Shown: positions 18,104-31,165, numbered from the stretch's first letter. The stretch: DNA of 64,000 bases from Sorangium cellulosum (GCF_002950945.1 NZ_CP012673.1:5269001-5333000); one strand, 5' to 3'. Notes: generated from the letters alone by a model not told the origin. Numbers and translations: made by a program.

Positions 18104-18958
18104 TCAGACCACCACCGTGCCGGCGATCTTCGTGATGGCGAGGACGGCGCGGAGCACCTCGCGCGCGCTCGGGGCGACGTAGCGCACGCGGCGCGCGTCC
18201 AGGCGGACCACGCCGGGCACGAGCTCCGCCGCGTCCGCGTACGCGGTCGCGAGCAGCGAGACCGTCACGCCGATCGGCGCCGGGAGCGTGTAGGGCTTCA
18301 CGCGAGCGAGCCCCCGCAGGGCCTCGCTCGCGGCGGCCCGGATGCGCCGGCAGGCCTCGTCGGGGTGGATCGACCGCGCGCTGTAGCGTGTGATCGACGC
18401 CTTCACCGCCACGGTCGTGACGCCCGGGAACCGCTCGCTCGCGTGGGCGGTCACGGCCTCGTCCCCCGTGACCAGCGCCACGGGCACCCCCGCCTCGCCC
18501 ATGACGAGCGCGTTGATGGCCGCCTCATCGACCCACAGCCCGGGATCGTCTGCCGCGCTCTGCGCGGGGTGGAGCCGGATCTCGCCCACCACCGCGCCGT
18601 AGTAGGTGTGATCGAGCACGCTCGCGCGCAGGCCCGCGCCCCCGTGATAACCGACGAAGAACGCCGCGTCGGGCTGGCCGGCGTCCAGCCCCTGCACCAT
18701 CGACAGCGGCTTCAGCGCGCCCGAGATCACCTCGACGCGCGGATCCAGCTCCTCGAAGAGGAGGTTGCGCATGTCCGCGTGGCTGTCGTTGACGACGACC
18801 CGCGTGGCCCCGCCGTCGAACGCGCCGAGCGCGGCGGCGTTCGCCTCGCGGCTCATCCACGCCCGCGCGCGCTCGTAGTCGGCGCCTCCCCGGCGCGTCT
18901 GGTCGACGTGCACCACCCCCGCGCATCCCTCCAGGTCGATCGAGATCAGCACGAACAT
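18104..18958 (-). CDS. dppA: D-aminopeptidase, M55 family (DppA-like)
   Basis: A 284-aa zinc peptidase. Asp8 and Glu10 in ISIDLEG match the zinc ligands of Bacillus subtilis DppA, and NDSHADMRNLL, GYHGGAG and GDEAV carry the other conserved His and Glu positions. The family removes N-terminal D-residues such as D-Ala from short peptides and forms a decamer. The ATG at 18958 was chosen for the good GGAGG site upstream and because the family begins at this point. No dipeptide transporter genes are next to it, so it probably recycles peptidoglycan-derived or dietary peptides on its own. Confidence 0.9.
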   Translation of the reverse strand: MFVLISIDLEGCAGVVHVDQTRRGGADYERARAWMSREANAAALGAFDGGATRVVVNDSHADMRNLLFEELDPRVEVISGALKPLSMVQGLDAGQPDAAFFVGYHGGAGLRASVLDHTYYGAVVGEIRLHPAQSAADDPGLWVDEAAINALVMGEAGVPVALVTGDEAVTAHASERFPGVTTVAVKASITRYSARSIHPDEACRRIRAAASEALRGLARVKPYTLPAPIGVTVSLLATAYADAAELVPGVVRLDARRVRYVAPSAREVLRAVLAITKIAGTVVV

Positions 18959-19032
18959 CGGTGTCCCTCCTCGCGCCGCCGCGACGGCCACGCAGGGGGG
19001 CTAGCGCCGCGCGCCGAGGCAGGCCACGTCGG

Positions 19033-19068
19033 GTCGACGTCGACGTCGACGTCGACGTCGACGTCGAG
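19033..19068. repeat. GTCGAC hexamer tandem repeat
   Basis: Five exact GTCGAC units and a sixth with one change (GTCGAG) in a row, in the 344-bp gap between dppA and the methyltransferase gene. No gene is visible in this gap (18959-19302). The array is self-complementary and could form a hairpin; it may simply be slippage. Confidence 0.85.
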
Positions 19069-19302
19069 ACGAAGGTCGCGCTCGCCCGCCGCCTGGGGCG
19101 GGGCTGCGGGCTTCTCAAGAGATGGCTTTTACTTGATCGGAGCGGGAGGCTTGGCCATGGAGCGCGCTGCGGACGCGTCAGTGCGGGCGTCGGCTCCGTC
19201 ACGAGGCGCAGGAACCCACGACGACCCAGGAGCGGCCTTGCCGGCGGCTCGACGGGCCCGCCACCCCCCGACAAGCGCGCGGCGAGCTCGGCGCCCCGCG
19301 GC

Positions 19303-20970
19303 TCATCGCGGCGTCTTCCCCGCGCGGGACGACCGCCGGGCCGCCATCATGTTGCGCGCCTCAGACAGCGCCACGACGTCTTCACGACTCCGCTTCAGGC
19401 CGCCGACGAGGAGCGCCTCGTCGACAGACCGAACCACCTCCGCGAGCTGGCTGTTCCGGAGCAGCCTGGAGAGCTGTGAGCGCAGGTTGCGCAAGTCAGG
19501 TCCGACAATCTCGAGTACCTCCGGCGAAGGCATCGGGAGCAGGTCGGCCTCCTTCGGTTCGACCTTCAGGATCCCGCCGCCGTAGGAGCGGCCAACCAGC
19601 TCGGCTCCAAGCATGGTCAAACTGTTCAGCATGGCGATCGGAAGTAGGTCCGCTCCCAATTCGCGGTTGCCGCGGCTCAGAGTGACACCATGAATGGAGT
19701 TCAGGTGTGCGACACTGGCATTGTTGTGCACGAGCCTCGGAACATCATGATTCATGTAAGTGAGAAACAAGTCCGCTATCCGCACCGTTGGCACGCGCCA
19801 CCAAGGCGACCGCACGGCGCACTTGTACGCCTTGTGAATACCTTGGCTTTCGCCGAGCTCGATGTACCGCTTCGCTGCCTTGGATGGCCTGTCCTTGTCC
19901 GGATAGAACAGGTAGACGCGGCTTCCTTCCCTGGCCATCTCGTCAAAAGTTCTATCGGAGAACACCAGGCCGCGAAGATGGCGCGAGCCAGGCGGCGATA
20001 TGCGCACGGTTTCGCTCTCGCGCAGCCCGAGCTCGGCTACCTGGGTTGCCGTGAGCGTAAAAAACTGGTTGTTGCCAGTCACCATGCCGAGGTCCGTGTC
20101 ACCCCAATCCCCGAGGGTCTTGAACCCGACTCCGGAGGCTAACTCTGAATAAATACCTGCCGCGCCTGATGGAAGCAGGGCCTCGGTCCATTTGTCATCT
20201 GCGTCAATCGGCGTCCACGGGCGCGGCGACGCGCCGGACGGTCCTTGTATGCTCCCGAGCTCTTCGAGATCGCGCACCTGGAGCAGATCGAATCGTGATG
20301 TTGGGCCCTCGCCCTCGGCTAGCAATAGCACTACCTCCTCCAGAACGTCGGGGAATACACGTTCTTCAAACATCACGAGTTTGACCGCCTTGAACCTGTC
20401 CAGCAGGAAGCGGCGGACCGGAGCTGCATAGTTTACCGAAAGGAGCGATGCTGGTAGAACCAGAGCGAGTCGCCCGCCTTTGCGAAGAAAGCTGGCCGCG
20501 TGGACCACGAACGCGGCCCATGCGTTGGCGAGCCCGCTCAAGCGTACGCCTTGCGCCAGGGCAGCGCGTTGAGCCTTCGCGCGATCCTTCCCCGAGAAGG
20601 ACTGATATCGGATGTAAGGTGGGTTCCCGATGACGACGTCGAACCGCGGCTCTGGAGCTTCATCAAAGAAGTCGGCGACCCGCAGGTCTGCCCTCAATTT
20701 CTCATCGCGAAGCAGCTGCTTCGCCGCTGCGATCGATGGCTCGTGCACATCGAGCCCCACGAGCGTCGTCCGCCCGCCACGCGCCAGCAGCTGCCGGCCA
20801 GCGGCCAAGAGAAGCGACGCCTCCCCACACGACGGCTCCAAGATACGATCCTTCGGCGTTCGCACTGCCCAACTCGCAAGAAAGGTGGCCAGCTCAGAAG
20901 GAGTGAAGAAGGCACCTCGCGCTTTTCGCGTGCGGCTATTGTCGAAGAGGAGGGCGAGCTGCGTGCCCAT
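19303..20970 (-). CDS. N6-adenine DNA methyltransferase (TaqI-like, solitary)
   Basis: A protein of about 555 aa with an N-terminal catalytic domain: RKARGAFFTP and EPSCGEASLL (SAM-binding motif I), then NPPYIRY (motif IV, catalytic for N6-adenine methylation) and FLRKGGRLALVLP. The C-terminal half would hold the target-recognition domain. The order motif X-I-IV-TRD fits gamma-class enzymes such as M.TaqI or M.PaeR7I. Starts at 20991 (ATG) or 21054 (GTG) are also possible; the last lies inside an inverted repeat. Third-position GC is visibly lower than in the flanking genes, which suggests recent transfer. No restriction endonuclease gene is adjacent, so it may be an orphan methylase or a decayed restriction system. 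Confidence 0.88.
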   Translation of the reverse strand: MGTQLALLFDNSRTRKARGAFFTPSELATFLASWAVRTPKDRILEPSCGEASLLLAAGRQLLARGGRTTLVGLDVHEPSIAAAKQLLRDEKLRADLRVADFFDEAPEPRFDVVIGNPPYIRYQSFSGKDRAKAQRAALAQGVRLSGLANAWAAFVVHAASFLRKGGRLALVLPASLLSVNYAAPVRRFLLDRFKAVKLVMFEERVFPDVLEEVVLLLAEGEGPTSRFDLLQVRDLEELGSIQGPSGASPRPWTPIDADDKWTEALLPSGAAGIYSELASGVGFKTLGDWGDTDLGMVTGNNQFFTLTATQVAELGLRESETVRISPPGSRHLRGLVFSDRTFDEMAREGSRVYLFYPDKDRPSKAAKRYIELGESQGIHKAYKCAVRSPWWRVPTVRIADLFLTYMNHDVPRLVHNNASVAHLNSIHGVTLSRGNRELGADLLPIAMLNSLTMLGAELVGRSYGGGILKVEPKEADLLPMPSPEVLEIVGPDLRNLRSQLSRLLRNSQLAEVVRSVDEALLVGGLKRSREDVVALSEARNMMAARRSSRAGKTPR

Positions 20971-21043
20971 GTCCGCGGATCCTATCAACATTCTCGGCGC
21001 GATGCTGTACGGATGTAGGGCTCTGCGTGCCGTCGTGGTGTAC

Positions 21044-21064
21044 AAATCCGTCACGTACGGATTT
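21044..21064. promoter_or_regulatory. Inverted repeat upstream of the methyltransferase gene
   Basis: AAATCCGT-CACGT-ACGGATTT has perfect 8-bp arms; a further TACGGAT lies at 21008-21014. It sits 50-95 bp before the likely methyltransferase starts in AT-richer DNA, as expected for a promoter/operator. The 227 bp between the kinase stop and this promoter region hold no gene. Confidence 0.55.
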
Positions 21065-21281
21065 TTGTTGCAATCACGACGCGACCAAGCAGCCGGGCAG
21101 CCTTCCCGGCCCCCGCGGGACCGTTCCTCGCGGCGGGATGCGTCGAGCGTGCGCGTCGCTCGCTGACGGCCACCGCGCGCGCCAATGTTTCGCCCGGCCG
21201 GCTTCCGACTGCAGGCCTACACGATTCACGAGGATTCTACGAACGTCACGGTCTACATCGCCCGCCCGCGCGACCTTGGTC

Positions 21282-24200
21282 CTATGTGGAGGGCGCGAGC
21301 GCGGCGCAGAGCTCGCCCAGGCGGTACGTCTCGGCCAGCACCCGCACCTCGCCCACCCACGAGGAGAGCCGCGCGTCCTCCGCCTCGAGCGCATTCAATT
21401 GCTGGAGCAGCTCCGGGATGCGCCCCCGCTCGGCGAGGTCGGACAGCCGCGCGCGCACCTCCGCGGGCGGATCGATCCGGGCCGCGGGCGCCTCCGCCCC
21501 TGCCGCCTCCACCATGGCACGCGGGGCGCGGATCCAGGTGAGGCCGAGGCGCCGCCCGAGCACCGCGAAGAGCTCCGGAAGGCGCACCGGCTTGGGGAGG
21601 AATTCGTCGCACCCGGCCTCCCTGGCGCGCATTCGTTGCTCCTCGTCCACGCTCGCGGAGGAGGCGACGAGGGGCAACCCCGCGAGCGCGGGCAGGTTGC
21701 GCAGCCGGCGCGCGACCTCCTCGCCGCGGAGGTCCGGCAACGCGAGGTCGAGGATCAACAGGTCGGGCCGCTGCTCCTGGCATAACGCGATGGCCCCCAC
21801 GCCGTCCTCGGCCTCCTCCACCGCGAACCCGAGCGGCCCGAGCGCGTCGCGCAGAAAGGCGCGGTTATTCTCGTTGTCATCGACGACGACCACCCTGCGC
21901 CGCGCGCCCTCGTAGCCGGTGATGATCTCGGAGGGGCGCTCCTCGGCCGCCCGTGCCCTCTCCGCGATGGCGGGCAGGCGCACGGCCACCGTGAAGGTGC
22001 TGCCTTCGCCGGGCGCGCTCTGCACCTCGATGCGCCCGCCCATCTGCTCCACGATCTTGCGGCTGATCGACAGCCCGAGCCCGGCGCCCTGGGCGCGCGC
22101 GCGCCGATCGCCGGATTGCTCGAAGGGCTGGAAGATGCGCGCGACGTCCGCAGGAGCAATCCCCGGCCCGGTGTCCTCGACGTGAAAGAAGAGCTCCTCG
22201 CCCCGGGCCTCCACGCGCAGGGTGACGCTCCCCTCGCGGGTGAATTTCACCGCATTGCCGAGCAGGTTCAAGAGCACCTGGGTGAGCTGCTTCTCGTCGG
22301 CCCGCACCCACGCAGGCGCGCCGTCGGCGGGCAGGTAATGGCAGGCGAGCCCCTTGGCCTCGGCCCGCACCCGGCAGAGGTCCACCACGCTTTGCAGGAG
22401 CAGGGGTAAATGGACGTCCCCCGGAACGAGCTCCAGCTTGCCGGCCTCGATGCGGGCGAGGTCGAGCACGTCGTCGATGAGCGCGAGCAGGTGCTCGCCC
22501 GACCTCTGCACGACGCCGAGCCCGGCCTGGCTCTCCCGGGGGAGCCCCGGCGTGCGGGCGACGAGCTGCGTATAGCCGAGGATGCCATTGAGCGGTGTGC
22601 GCAGCTCGTGGCTCATGCTGGCGAGGAATGCCGATTTGGCGCGGTTCGCCGCGTCGGCTGCCTCCTTGGCCGCCCGAAGCTCGGCCGTGCGCAGCTCGAC
22701 CTGCTGCTCGAGCTCCCGGTTGCGCGTCGCGAGCGCCCGTAGCCGCAGGCGCACGCCTACGGAGACGACCCCCGCGAGCCCGAAGGCATACCCGAGATAC
22801 GCCCACCACGTCCGCCAGGGCGCGGGCTCGACCCGGAAGGCGATCGACGCCGGTCCGGAGATGTTGCCCGTGGAATCGCGCCCCCAGACCTGGAAGGTGT
22901 ACGCACCGGGGGAGAGGTTCGTGTACCTCGCCCTGGGGTCCGTGGTCCATTCGCTCGGCGATGGGTCGAACCCCACCATCTGCACGCGAAAACGTGTGTC
23001 GCGCTCGCGGAAGAGCGAGAGCAGCGCGTAATCGAACGCGACGGTGTTCTGGTTCCAGGCGAGCCTCGCGCCGGAGACGAGCGACGGCGCGCCGCCCTGC
23101 GCGCGCGCAGCGGACAAGATGAGCGGCTTGGGCGTGTCGTCTGCGATCTCCTCCGCCGGATCGAAGACAGCCGCGCCGCTCATCGCGCCCACCCAGATGC
23201 GGCCGCGGCTATCGACGAGCGAGCCATTCATGTTGCACTCGTTGGTCGGCAACCCATCCTCGGTCGTGAAGGTGTAGAGGGAAAACTCCGCCGGGTCGTC
23301 CAGCGTGGGCGCGCGGGGGGTGAGGCGCGCGACGCCGCGGTTGGTGAAGAGATAGACCCGGCCCCGCGCGTCCGCGCGCACCTGATAGACGGTGTCGTCC
23401 GGCAGCGCCGGCCGACTGTCGGAGTCGAGCACCGGTCGCCACGCCTCGGCGTCGAGATCGTAGCGCGCGACGCCTCCGCCCATCGTGCCAATCCAGAGCA
23501 CACGCGCGCCATGCGTGTCGCGTAACTCCGAAAGAGCGGTGATGAAATCCCCGCCGAGCGGCGCGCTCGCCGTCGTGTAGCTCTTCCACTGACCGTCCTC
23601 GAGCCGGGACAACCCTTGGGACGTGCCGAACCACGTAATCAGCTTGCCGTCAGGGCGCGTGGTCTCGAGGACGGTGGTGACCCGGTCATCGAGGATCTGC
23701 GTGTTCTCCCGCCTGAAGCCCTGCCACGTGCCCGACGCGTCGAGGCGCGCGGCGCCGCCGCCGAGCGTCGTGACCCAGAGCCCGCGCCCGTCCAGCGACT
23801 CGCGCACGTCGGTGACGTTCCCGCGCGGCATGGGAGAGTTGCGCGGGTGGTACGTCGTGATGCGCCCGTCTTCCCAGCGGTGAAGGTGGAAGGAATCGTC
23901 GCCGAGCCAAACCACGCCAGGCTCGCGTTGTGAAGCGAGGACCACGGTGATGCTAGCGGTCAGCCCCCCGAGCGCGTCGGGCGGGGCGAGCGGCGAGAAG
24001 CCTTGCTTGGAGGACCGCATCACGGTGCCGTCGTCCATGCCAAACCAGAATTCGGACGCGCCGTCCCGAGAGCGCACCTCGGTGATCCCGTAGACCGCGC
24101 CGGAGAGGGGCGAATTTCGCGGCGTGAACGCCGTCCACCCATCGGGGCGCAATCGGGCGAGGCCGCCGGTGTTGGTGCCGAGCCACAGCACCCGCCCGCC

Positions 24201-25202
24201 GTGCGCGCCTCCGCTCGGGGAGAGCACCATGACGTGATCGTCCGGCATGTCCGAGTTCGCCTTCGTCATCACCGTCCACGCGGGGCCCCGCAGGCGAGCG
24301 AGGCCGCCGCCGTAGGTGCCGATCCACAACGTCCGCTCTCCGGCGCCGCTCACCGTCTCGGCGAGCGCCAGGACTTCCTTGGCGGGCAGCGGCGAATTCG
24401 TCGTCGTGAATTGCTCCCAGCGCCCGTCCGCATGACGAGCGAGGCCATTCATCGTACCGGCCCAGAGCTCCGGCCGGCCCCCATCGCCGGTCGTCGCGAG
24501 GAGGGCAGTGACGATGGGATCGGGCAACCCATCCGCGTTGGTGGCAAACGGCTTGCAATGGTCGGCCTCGCAATGCAAGAGCCCCGCGGTCGTGCCTACC
24601 CAGAGGGTCGGCTCGCCGCTGGGGAGCTTGCCTTCGCGCACGGCGATGGCGGCGGCACGCTCGAGGCCTGGCCCGAGCTCGATCCGGCGAAAGCGCCCCT
24701 TTTTGTCGTCGAAGCGATAGAGGCCGCCCTGCGTGCCCGCCCAGAGCGCGCGCCCTCCGCCCTCGTGCGTCTCGACGATGGTGGACACGTGCTTTCCCAC
24801 CTCCAGCCCCTCGGCCGCCCCGAAGCGCGTGAACCGCTCGCCTGCATAACGGAAGATCTCGCCCGAATTCAATCCGAACCAAACGGCGCCGTCCTGCGTC
24901 GCGGCGAGCGACTGCACCCAGGCTGCGGACCCCACGGTCGGGAGCGGCAAGACCGTGAAGCGCTGGCCATCGTGGTAGGCCGCGCCGCCCTGCGTGCCGA
25001 TCCACAGGTGGCCGTCGGGCGCGAGGGCGATGGCATTGACGCTGCTCTGGGGCAGGCCGTCATCCGTGCCGAAGGAGCGGATCATGGGGACGCCGAGCTC
25101 CGCGACGTCAGCGGCGGAGGATGCGCGCGCCAGCGCCAAAACGAGCGCGAAGACGGGCCCGGCGAGCGCGTGGCGGCCACGGAAGACGGAGCGGCTGGTC
25201 AC
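21282..25202 (-). CDS. Hybrid histidine kinase with periplasmic two-component propeller (copy 1)
   Basis: A 1306-aa membrane sensor. A signal peptide leads into a long periplasmic propeller built from Reg_prop-type repeats (for example GTDDGLPQSSVNAIA and LWIGTQGG), then a Y_Y_Y-type domain and one transmembrane helix (WWAYLGYAFGLAGVVSVGV). The cytoplasmic part has a HisKA domain (SMSHELRTPLNG, His865), an HATPase (GPGIA, GAGLGLSISRKI) and a receiver with phospho-acceptor Asp1152 (LLILDLALPDL). The final 110 residues are helical and lack a DNA-binding domain. It is clearly paralogous to the protein at 34101. In Bacteroides such systems sense polysaccharide fragments, but those carry an AraC output that is missing here, so the partner regulator must be separate. 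GTG start. Confidence 0.92.
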   Translation of the reverse strand: MTSRSVFRGRHALAGPVFALVLALARASSAADVAELGVPMIRSFGTDDGLPQSSVNAIALAPDGHLWIGTQGGAAYHDGQRFTVLPLPTVGSAAWVQSLAATQDGAVWFGLNSGEIFRYAGERFTRFGAAEGLEVGKHVSTIVETHEGGGRALWAGTQGGLYRFDDKKGRFRRIELGPGLERAAAIAVREGKLPSGEPTLWVGTTAGLLHCEADHCKPFATNADGLPDPIVTALLATTGDGGRPELWAGTMNGLARHADGRWEQFTTTNSPLPAKEVLALAETVSGAGERTLWIGTYGGGLARLRGPAWTVMTKANSDMPDDHVMVLSPSGGAHGGRVLWLGTNTGGLARLRPDGWTAFTPRNSPLSGAVYGITEVRSRDGASEFWFGMDDGTVMRSSKQGFSPLAPPDALGGLTASITVVLASQREPGVVWLGDDSFHLHRWEDGRITTYHPRNSPMPRGNVTDVRESLDGRGLWVTTLGGGAARLDASGTWQGFRRENTQILDDRVTTVLETTRPDGKLITWFGTSQGLSRLEDGQWKSYTTASAPLGGDFITALSELRDTHGARVLWIGTMGGGVARYDLDAEAWRPVLDSDSRPALPDDTVYQVRADARGRVYLFTNRGVARLTPRAPTLDDPAEFSLYTFTTEDGLPTNECNMNGSLVDSRGRIWVGAMSGAAVFDPAEEIADDTPKPLILSAARAQGGAPSLVSGARLAWNQNTVAFDYALLSLFRERDTRFRVQMVGFDPSPSEWTTDPRARYTNLSPGAYTFQVWGRDSTGNISGPASIAFRVEPAPWRTWWAYLGYAFGLAGVVSVGVRLRLRALATRNRELEQQVELRTAELRAAKEAADAANRAKSAFLASMSHELRTPLNGILGYTQLVARTPGLPRESQAGLGVVQRSGEHLLALIDDVLDLARIEAGKLELVPGDVHLPLLLQSVVDLCRVRAEAKGLACHYLPADGAPAWVRADEKQLTQVLLNLLGNAVKFTREGSVTLRVEARGEELFFHVEDTGPGIAPADVARIFQPFEQSGDRRARAQGAGLGLSISRKIVEQMGGRIEVQSAPGEGSTFTVAVRLPAIAERARAAEERPSEIITGYEGARRRVVVVDDNENNRAFLRDALGPLGFAVEEAEDGVGAIALCQEQRPDLLILDLALPDLRGEEVARRLRNLPALAGLPLVASSASVDEEQRMRAREAGCDEFLPKPVRLPELFAVLGRRLGLTWIRAPRAMVEAAGAEAPAARIDPPAEVRARLSDLAERGRIPELLQQLNALEAEDARLSSWVGEVRVLAETYRLGELCAALAPST

Positions 25203-25384
25203 GGGGCGGGATGGTACCCTGGCTTCTCGACGCGACCGAAGCGATCGATGTCCGTCACGAGCACCATGTCGCCCCGGCCTCGGACACGTTTGAGGCCCCG
25301 GCTTGCAGCGTGGCCCTCACGCGGCGGCGGCTCTCCGCGCGCGGGCTCGCCGACGCTGGCGGAGGAGGCGACGAGCGGGGGGCC

Positions 25385-26702
<1,318 letters not shown>

Positions 26703-26706
<4 letters not shown>

Positions 26707-27344
26707 CCGTGTCCGCCCTCGCGATCGTGCTCATGGTCGTGGGAATGCCCATGGCCGTGAGCGTGGGAGTGCGCGTGGTCGTGGGGAAGCCCATGGCCGT
26801 GAGCGTGCGCGTGCCCATGGTCGTGGGAATGACCGTGAGCGTGGGAATGTCCGTGGTCGTGGTCGTGGTCGTGGTCGTGCGCGTGGGAATGCCCGTGCCC
26901 GTGCGCCGACTGGCGGTCGTACGCGCCGCGCTCCGGCGTGAAGGGCGCGCGGAGCGGCGTCGCCTCGGCGCCGAGCCCCCGGACCATGTCGACGATCACG
27001 TGATCGTGGCGGATGAGGATCCGCGCACCGTCGATGGCAGCCGGGATATGGCGATTGCCGATATGCCAGGCGACGCGGGCCAGGTCCGCCGCCTCGCGGC
27101 ACGTCACGGCGACGAGAGCCTCGTCCGCCGCGCGCACCGCGATCCAGGCGCCGTCCTCGAGGCGAAGACCGTCCCCGTCGCCGAGCACGGTCGCCTCCGC
27201 AAGGTCGAGCAGGAACTCCCACCCCTGATCGGTCGTGAGCCGGATCCGCCGGCGGTGGCGGTCGTCGTAGGCGAGCGTCACGCACGCCTCGGCGGCGGCT
27301 TCAGGGTAACTCCCGCGGGGAACAACCTCGATGGCGCGTCGCAT
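26703..27344 (-). CDS. ureE: Urease nickel chaperone UreE with long His-rich tail
   Basis: A 213-aa metallochaperone. Residues 1 to about 140 cover the peptide-binding and metal-binding domains (WHIGNRHIPA, RHDHVIVDMVRGLGA). The last 66 residues contain about 30 histidines alternating mainly with Gly, Ser, Ala and Asp. Such tails, known from Klebsiella UreE, store several nickel ions; this one is exceptionally long. The matching DNA is low-complexity and could expand or shrink by slippage. It ends in the ureF start; its own start is one base from the ureC stop. Confidence 0.96.
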
Positions 27345-27345
27345 G

Positions 27346-29112
<1,767 letters not shown>

Positions 29113-29124
29113 GGCCTGGTTCTC

Positions 29125-29814
29125 CTAGTGCGTGCCGATGATCGCGCCGTCGATCTCCCCTTTGAAGCCGATGACGACGCGATCGCCGCCGTAGGCCACC
29201 AGGGGCACGTTCTCGTACGTCTTGCCCGGCTCGAAGCGCATCGCCGTGCCGGCCGGGATGTCGAGCCGCATGCCGCGAGCCGCCGCGCGGTCGAAATCGA
29301 GCGCAGAGTTGACCTCGTAGAAATGATAATGGCTGCCCACCTGGATCGGTCGATCGCCGGTGTTCTTGACGGTGCTGAGCTTCGCGGCGGGCCGGCCCTT
29401 GTTGATCTCGATCTCGGCAGCCACCGGGTCGGTGATGATCTCCCCGGGGGTCAAGGGCTGTCCACAAGTCTGCTGCTGCTGGACCCCGGGCTGCACGGGC
29501 AGCACGCATCGTGTGGTGATGGGGTTGTGGATGGTGACGAGCTTCGTGCCGTCGGGGAACGTCGCCTCGACCTGGACGTCGTGGATCATCTCGGCGATGC
29601 CATCCATCACCTGATCCGCGTAGACCACGCGCGTGCCTGCGCTCATCAGCTCCTCGACGGACCTGCCGTCGCGGGCGGCCTCCAGCACGAAGTCGGAGAT
29701 GAGCGCGATCGCCTCCGGGTAGTTGAGCTTCACGCCGCGCTCCAGCCGCCGGCGCGCGACGATCGCGGCCATGGAGATCAGCAGTTTGTCCTTCTCTCGG
29801 GGGGTGAGATTCAT
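29125..29814 (-). CDS. ureAB: Fused urease gamma/beta subunit
   Basis: A 229-aa protein joining UreA (gamma, residues 1-100, starting MNLTPREKDKLL and ending in the FPDGTKLVTIHNPI region) to UreB (beta, from about 120: PGEIITDPVAAEIEINKG to the end, with GSHYHFYEVN). A linker rich in Gln/Pro lies between them. Such fusions are known in Helicobacter and in some actinobacteria. It packs with UreC to build the active (alpha-beta-gamma) trimer. Twelve bases separate its stop from ureC. Confidence 0.96.
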   Translation of the reverse strand: MNLTPREKDKLLISMAAIVARRRLERGVKLNYPEAIALISDFVLEAARDGRSVEELMSAGTRVVYADQVMDGIAEMIHDVQVEATFPDGTKLVTIHNPITTRCVLPVQPGVQQQQTCGQPLTPGEIITDPVAAEIEINKGRPAAKLSTVKNTGDRPIQVGSHYHFYEVNSALDFDRAAARGMRLDIPAGTAMRFEPGKTYENVPLVAYGGDRVVIGFKGEIDGAIIGTH

Positions 29815-29824
29815 CGACTCCTCC

Positions 29825-30682
29825 TCAGATCGACCAGAACCGCGGCATGCGCGCCGGATGACCGGAGCGCGCCGCCCTGAGCCACGAGACCAGATCGGTG
29901 AGCGCGCGCTCCACGTGCGCCGGCTCCGCGCCGAGCGCCCGGGCCACGAGCACCCCGCCGACGAGGGTGACCCCCGCGCGGCACGGCGCGCGCGCGAGCC
30001 GCGCGCGGGCCTCGTCGACCCACGCCGCCGCATCATCGGCGACGAGCAGCGCGACGCCCGCCGCCGTGGCGCCCCCGAAGCCCGCGGGGTCCGCGATCTG
30101 CGCGGCGATGTCGCCGGACAGGGAGAGCGCGTCCGCCCACGCGAGCCGCCCTCCACGCCGGACGCGCCAGACATCGTGCAGCGCGCCGGACGTGAAGCGC
30201 TCGCCCCGGGCCAGGCGGCCGAAGACGATGAGATCCAGCGCCAGCAGGCTCCCCCCGGGCGCGACGTCGAGCTCGACGCGCCGCTCGAGGCGAGCGTTGT
30301 CGAACAGGATCGTCTCCCGCGGCAGCCACTCGAGCGCGGCGCCCTCCCCGACGCGGAGATCGATCGCGAGGCGGCCGGGGGCGCCGAGCGACCGATAGAT
30401 CTTCTCGGCAGCCTGGCTCGTCACGGTGGCCGTGGCGCCGGGGCCCGCCTCGACGGAGATCCGGAGGACGTCGCCTCCGATCATCCCGCCAGATGTCGTG
30501 AGGAGGACCCCGAGCAGCGGCTCGTCCGGCTCTTGCCGCGGGAAGAGCATGCGGCACGGGGAGTGATGCGCGAGGTGCGCCAGCCTCGTGCGATCGTGCC
30601 GCTCGAAGCGGACCTCGAGGAACCCGTCGTCCCGCTGCAGCCCGAGGCGGTGCTCGGGGTAGTCCGTCGGGTCAACAGCCAT
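29825..30682 (-). CDS. ureD: Urease accessory protein UreD/UreH
   Basis: A 285-aa maturation scaffold that binds apo-urease and UreF and channels nickel. The family pattern LLTTSGGMIGGDVLRISVEAGPGATATVTSQAAEKIYRS and EWLPRETILFDNA is clear (quoted in pieces). The ATG at 30682 (MAVDPTDYP) is preferred to an in-frame ATG at 30784, which is unlike other UreD N-termini. It is the first gene of the six-gene operon; ureAB follows after 10 bp. A GGAC-N4-GTCC palindrome lies about 105 bp upstream and may mark the promoter. Confidence 0.95.
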   Translation of the reverse strand: MAVDPTDYPEHRLGLQRDDGFLEVRFERHDRTRLAHLAHHSPCRMLFPRQEPDEPLLGVLLTTSGGMIGGDVLRISVEAGPGATATVTSQAAEKIYRSLGAPGRLAIDLRVGEGAALEWLPRETILFDNARLERRVELDVAPGGSLLALDLIVFGRLARGERFTSGALHDVWRVRRGGRLAWADALSLSGDIAAQIADPAGFGGATAAGVALLVADDAAAWVDEARARLARAPCRAGVTLVGGVLVARALGAEPAHVERALTDLVSWLRAARSGHPARMPRFWSI

Positions 30683-30785
30683 GGAGAGCCCCTGTCGGTC
30701 GTGCAAAGTGCCCCGCCGCGCCGCCGCTTGCTGCCCGTCGACCTGGCGTCGCCCTTGTACTCCGGCCGGCGCAGCGCTGTCCATA

Positions 30786-30797
30786 GGACTTTGGTCC
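30786..30797. promoter_or_regulatory. GGACC-type palindrome A, upstream of ureD
   Basis: TAGGACTTTGGTCCCAT: arms GGAC/GTCC about a 4-bp centre. It belongs to a set of four similar sites (also at 31166, 33757 and 38996). It lies 104-115 bp upstream of the ureD start, in the 717-bp gap between ureD and the MaoC-like gene. It resembles GGGACTTTNGTCCC boxes of DosR/NarL-type regulators; identity of the binder is unknown. Confidence 0.5.
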
Positions 30798-31165
30798 CAT
30801 GCCGGCCGCCTGTCTCGGCGAGAGGACCAGCCAGGCGCACGCCCGGTCGCGCTTGCCGCGATGGCCGATCCCGATGAGCCGGCCGATGCCGAGGCGATGA
30901 CCCCACCTCAGCAGGCCGAGATGCGATGTGTCCGTCCAATTTGTAACCGGCCGGGCACGGTCCGACAACGTGCCGAGCTGGGGCCTGCGATACCGTCGCG
31001 CCGTGAGGCGCGGATGCTGAATCTCCGACAAGGTCCGTGGGGCAGGAGATTACCTCGCAGCCGGCGACGAGGGGAGGCGAAGACGCGGGCGGCGAATCGT
31101 CTGGGCTGATCTCGGCGGTGTTTCCGGGGGATGTCACCGAAGAGGATACCCTCGGAGGCCACCTG

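Noticed and set aside
21272..21285. A fifth GGACC-like site (CGACCTTGGTCCTA)
   Set aside because: One arm is imperfect and it covers the stop codon of the hybrid kinase with no start codon within 200 bp, so chance similarity is more likely.
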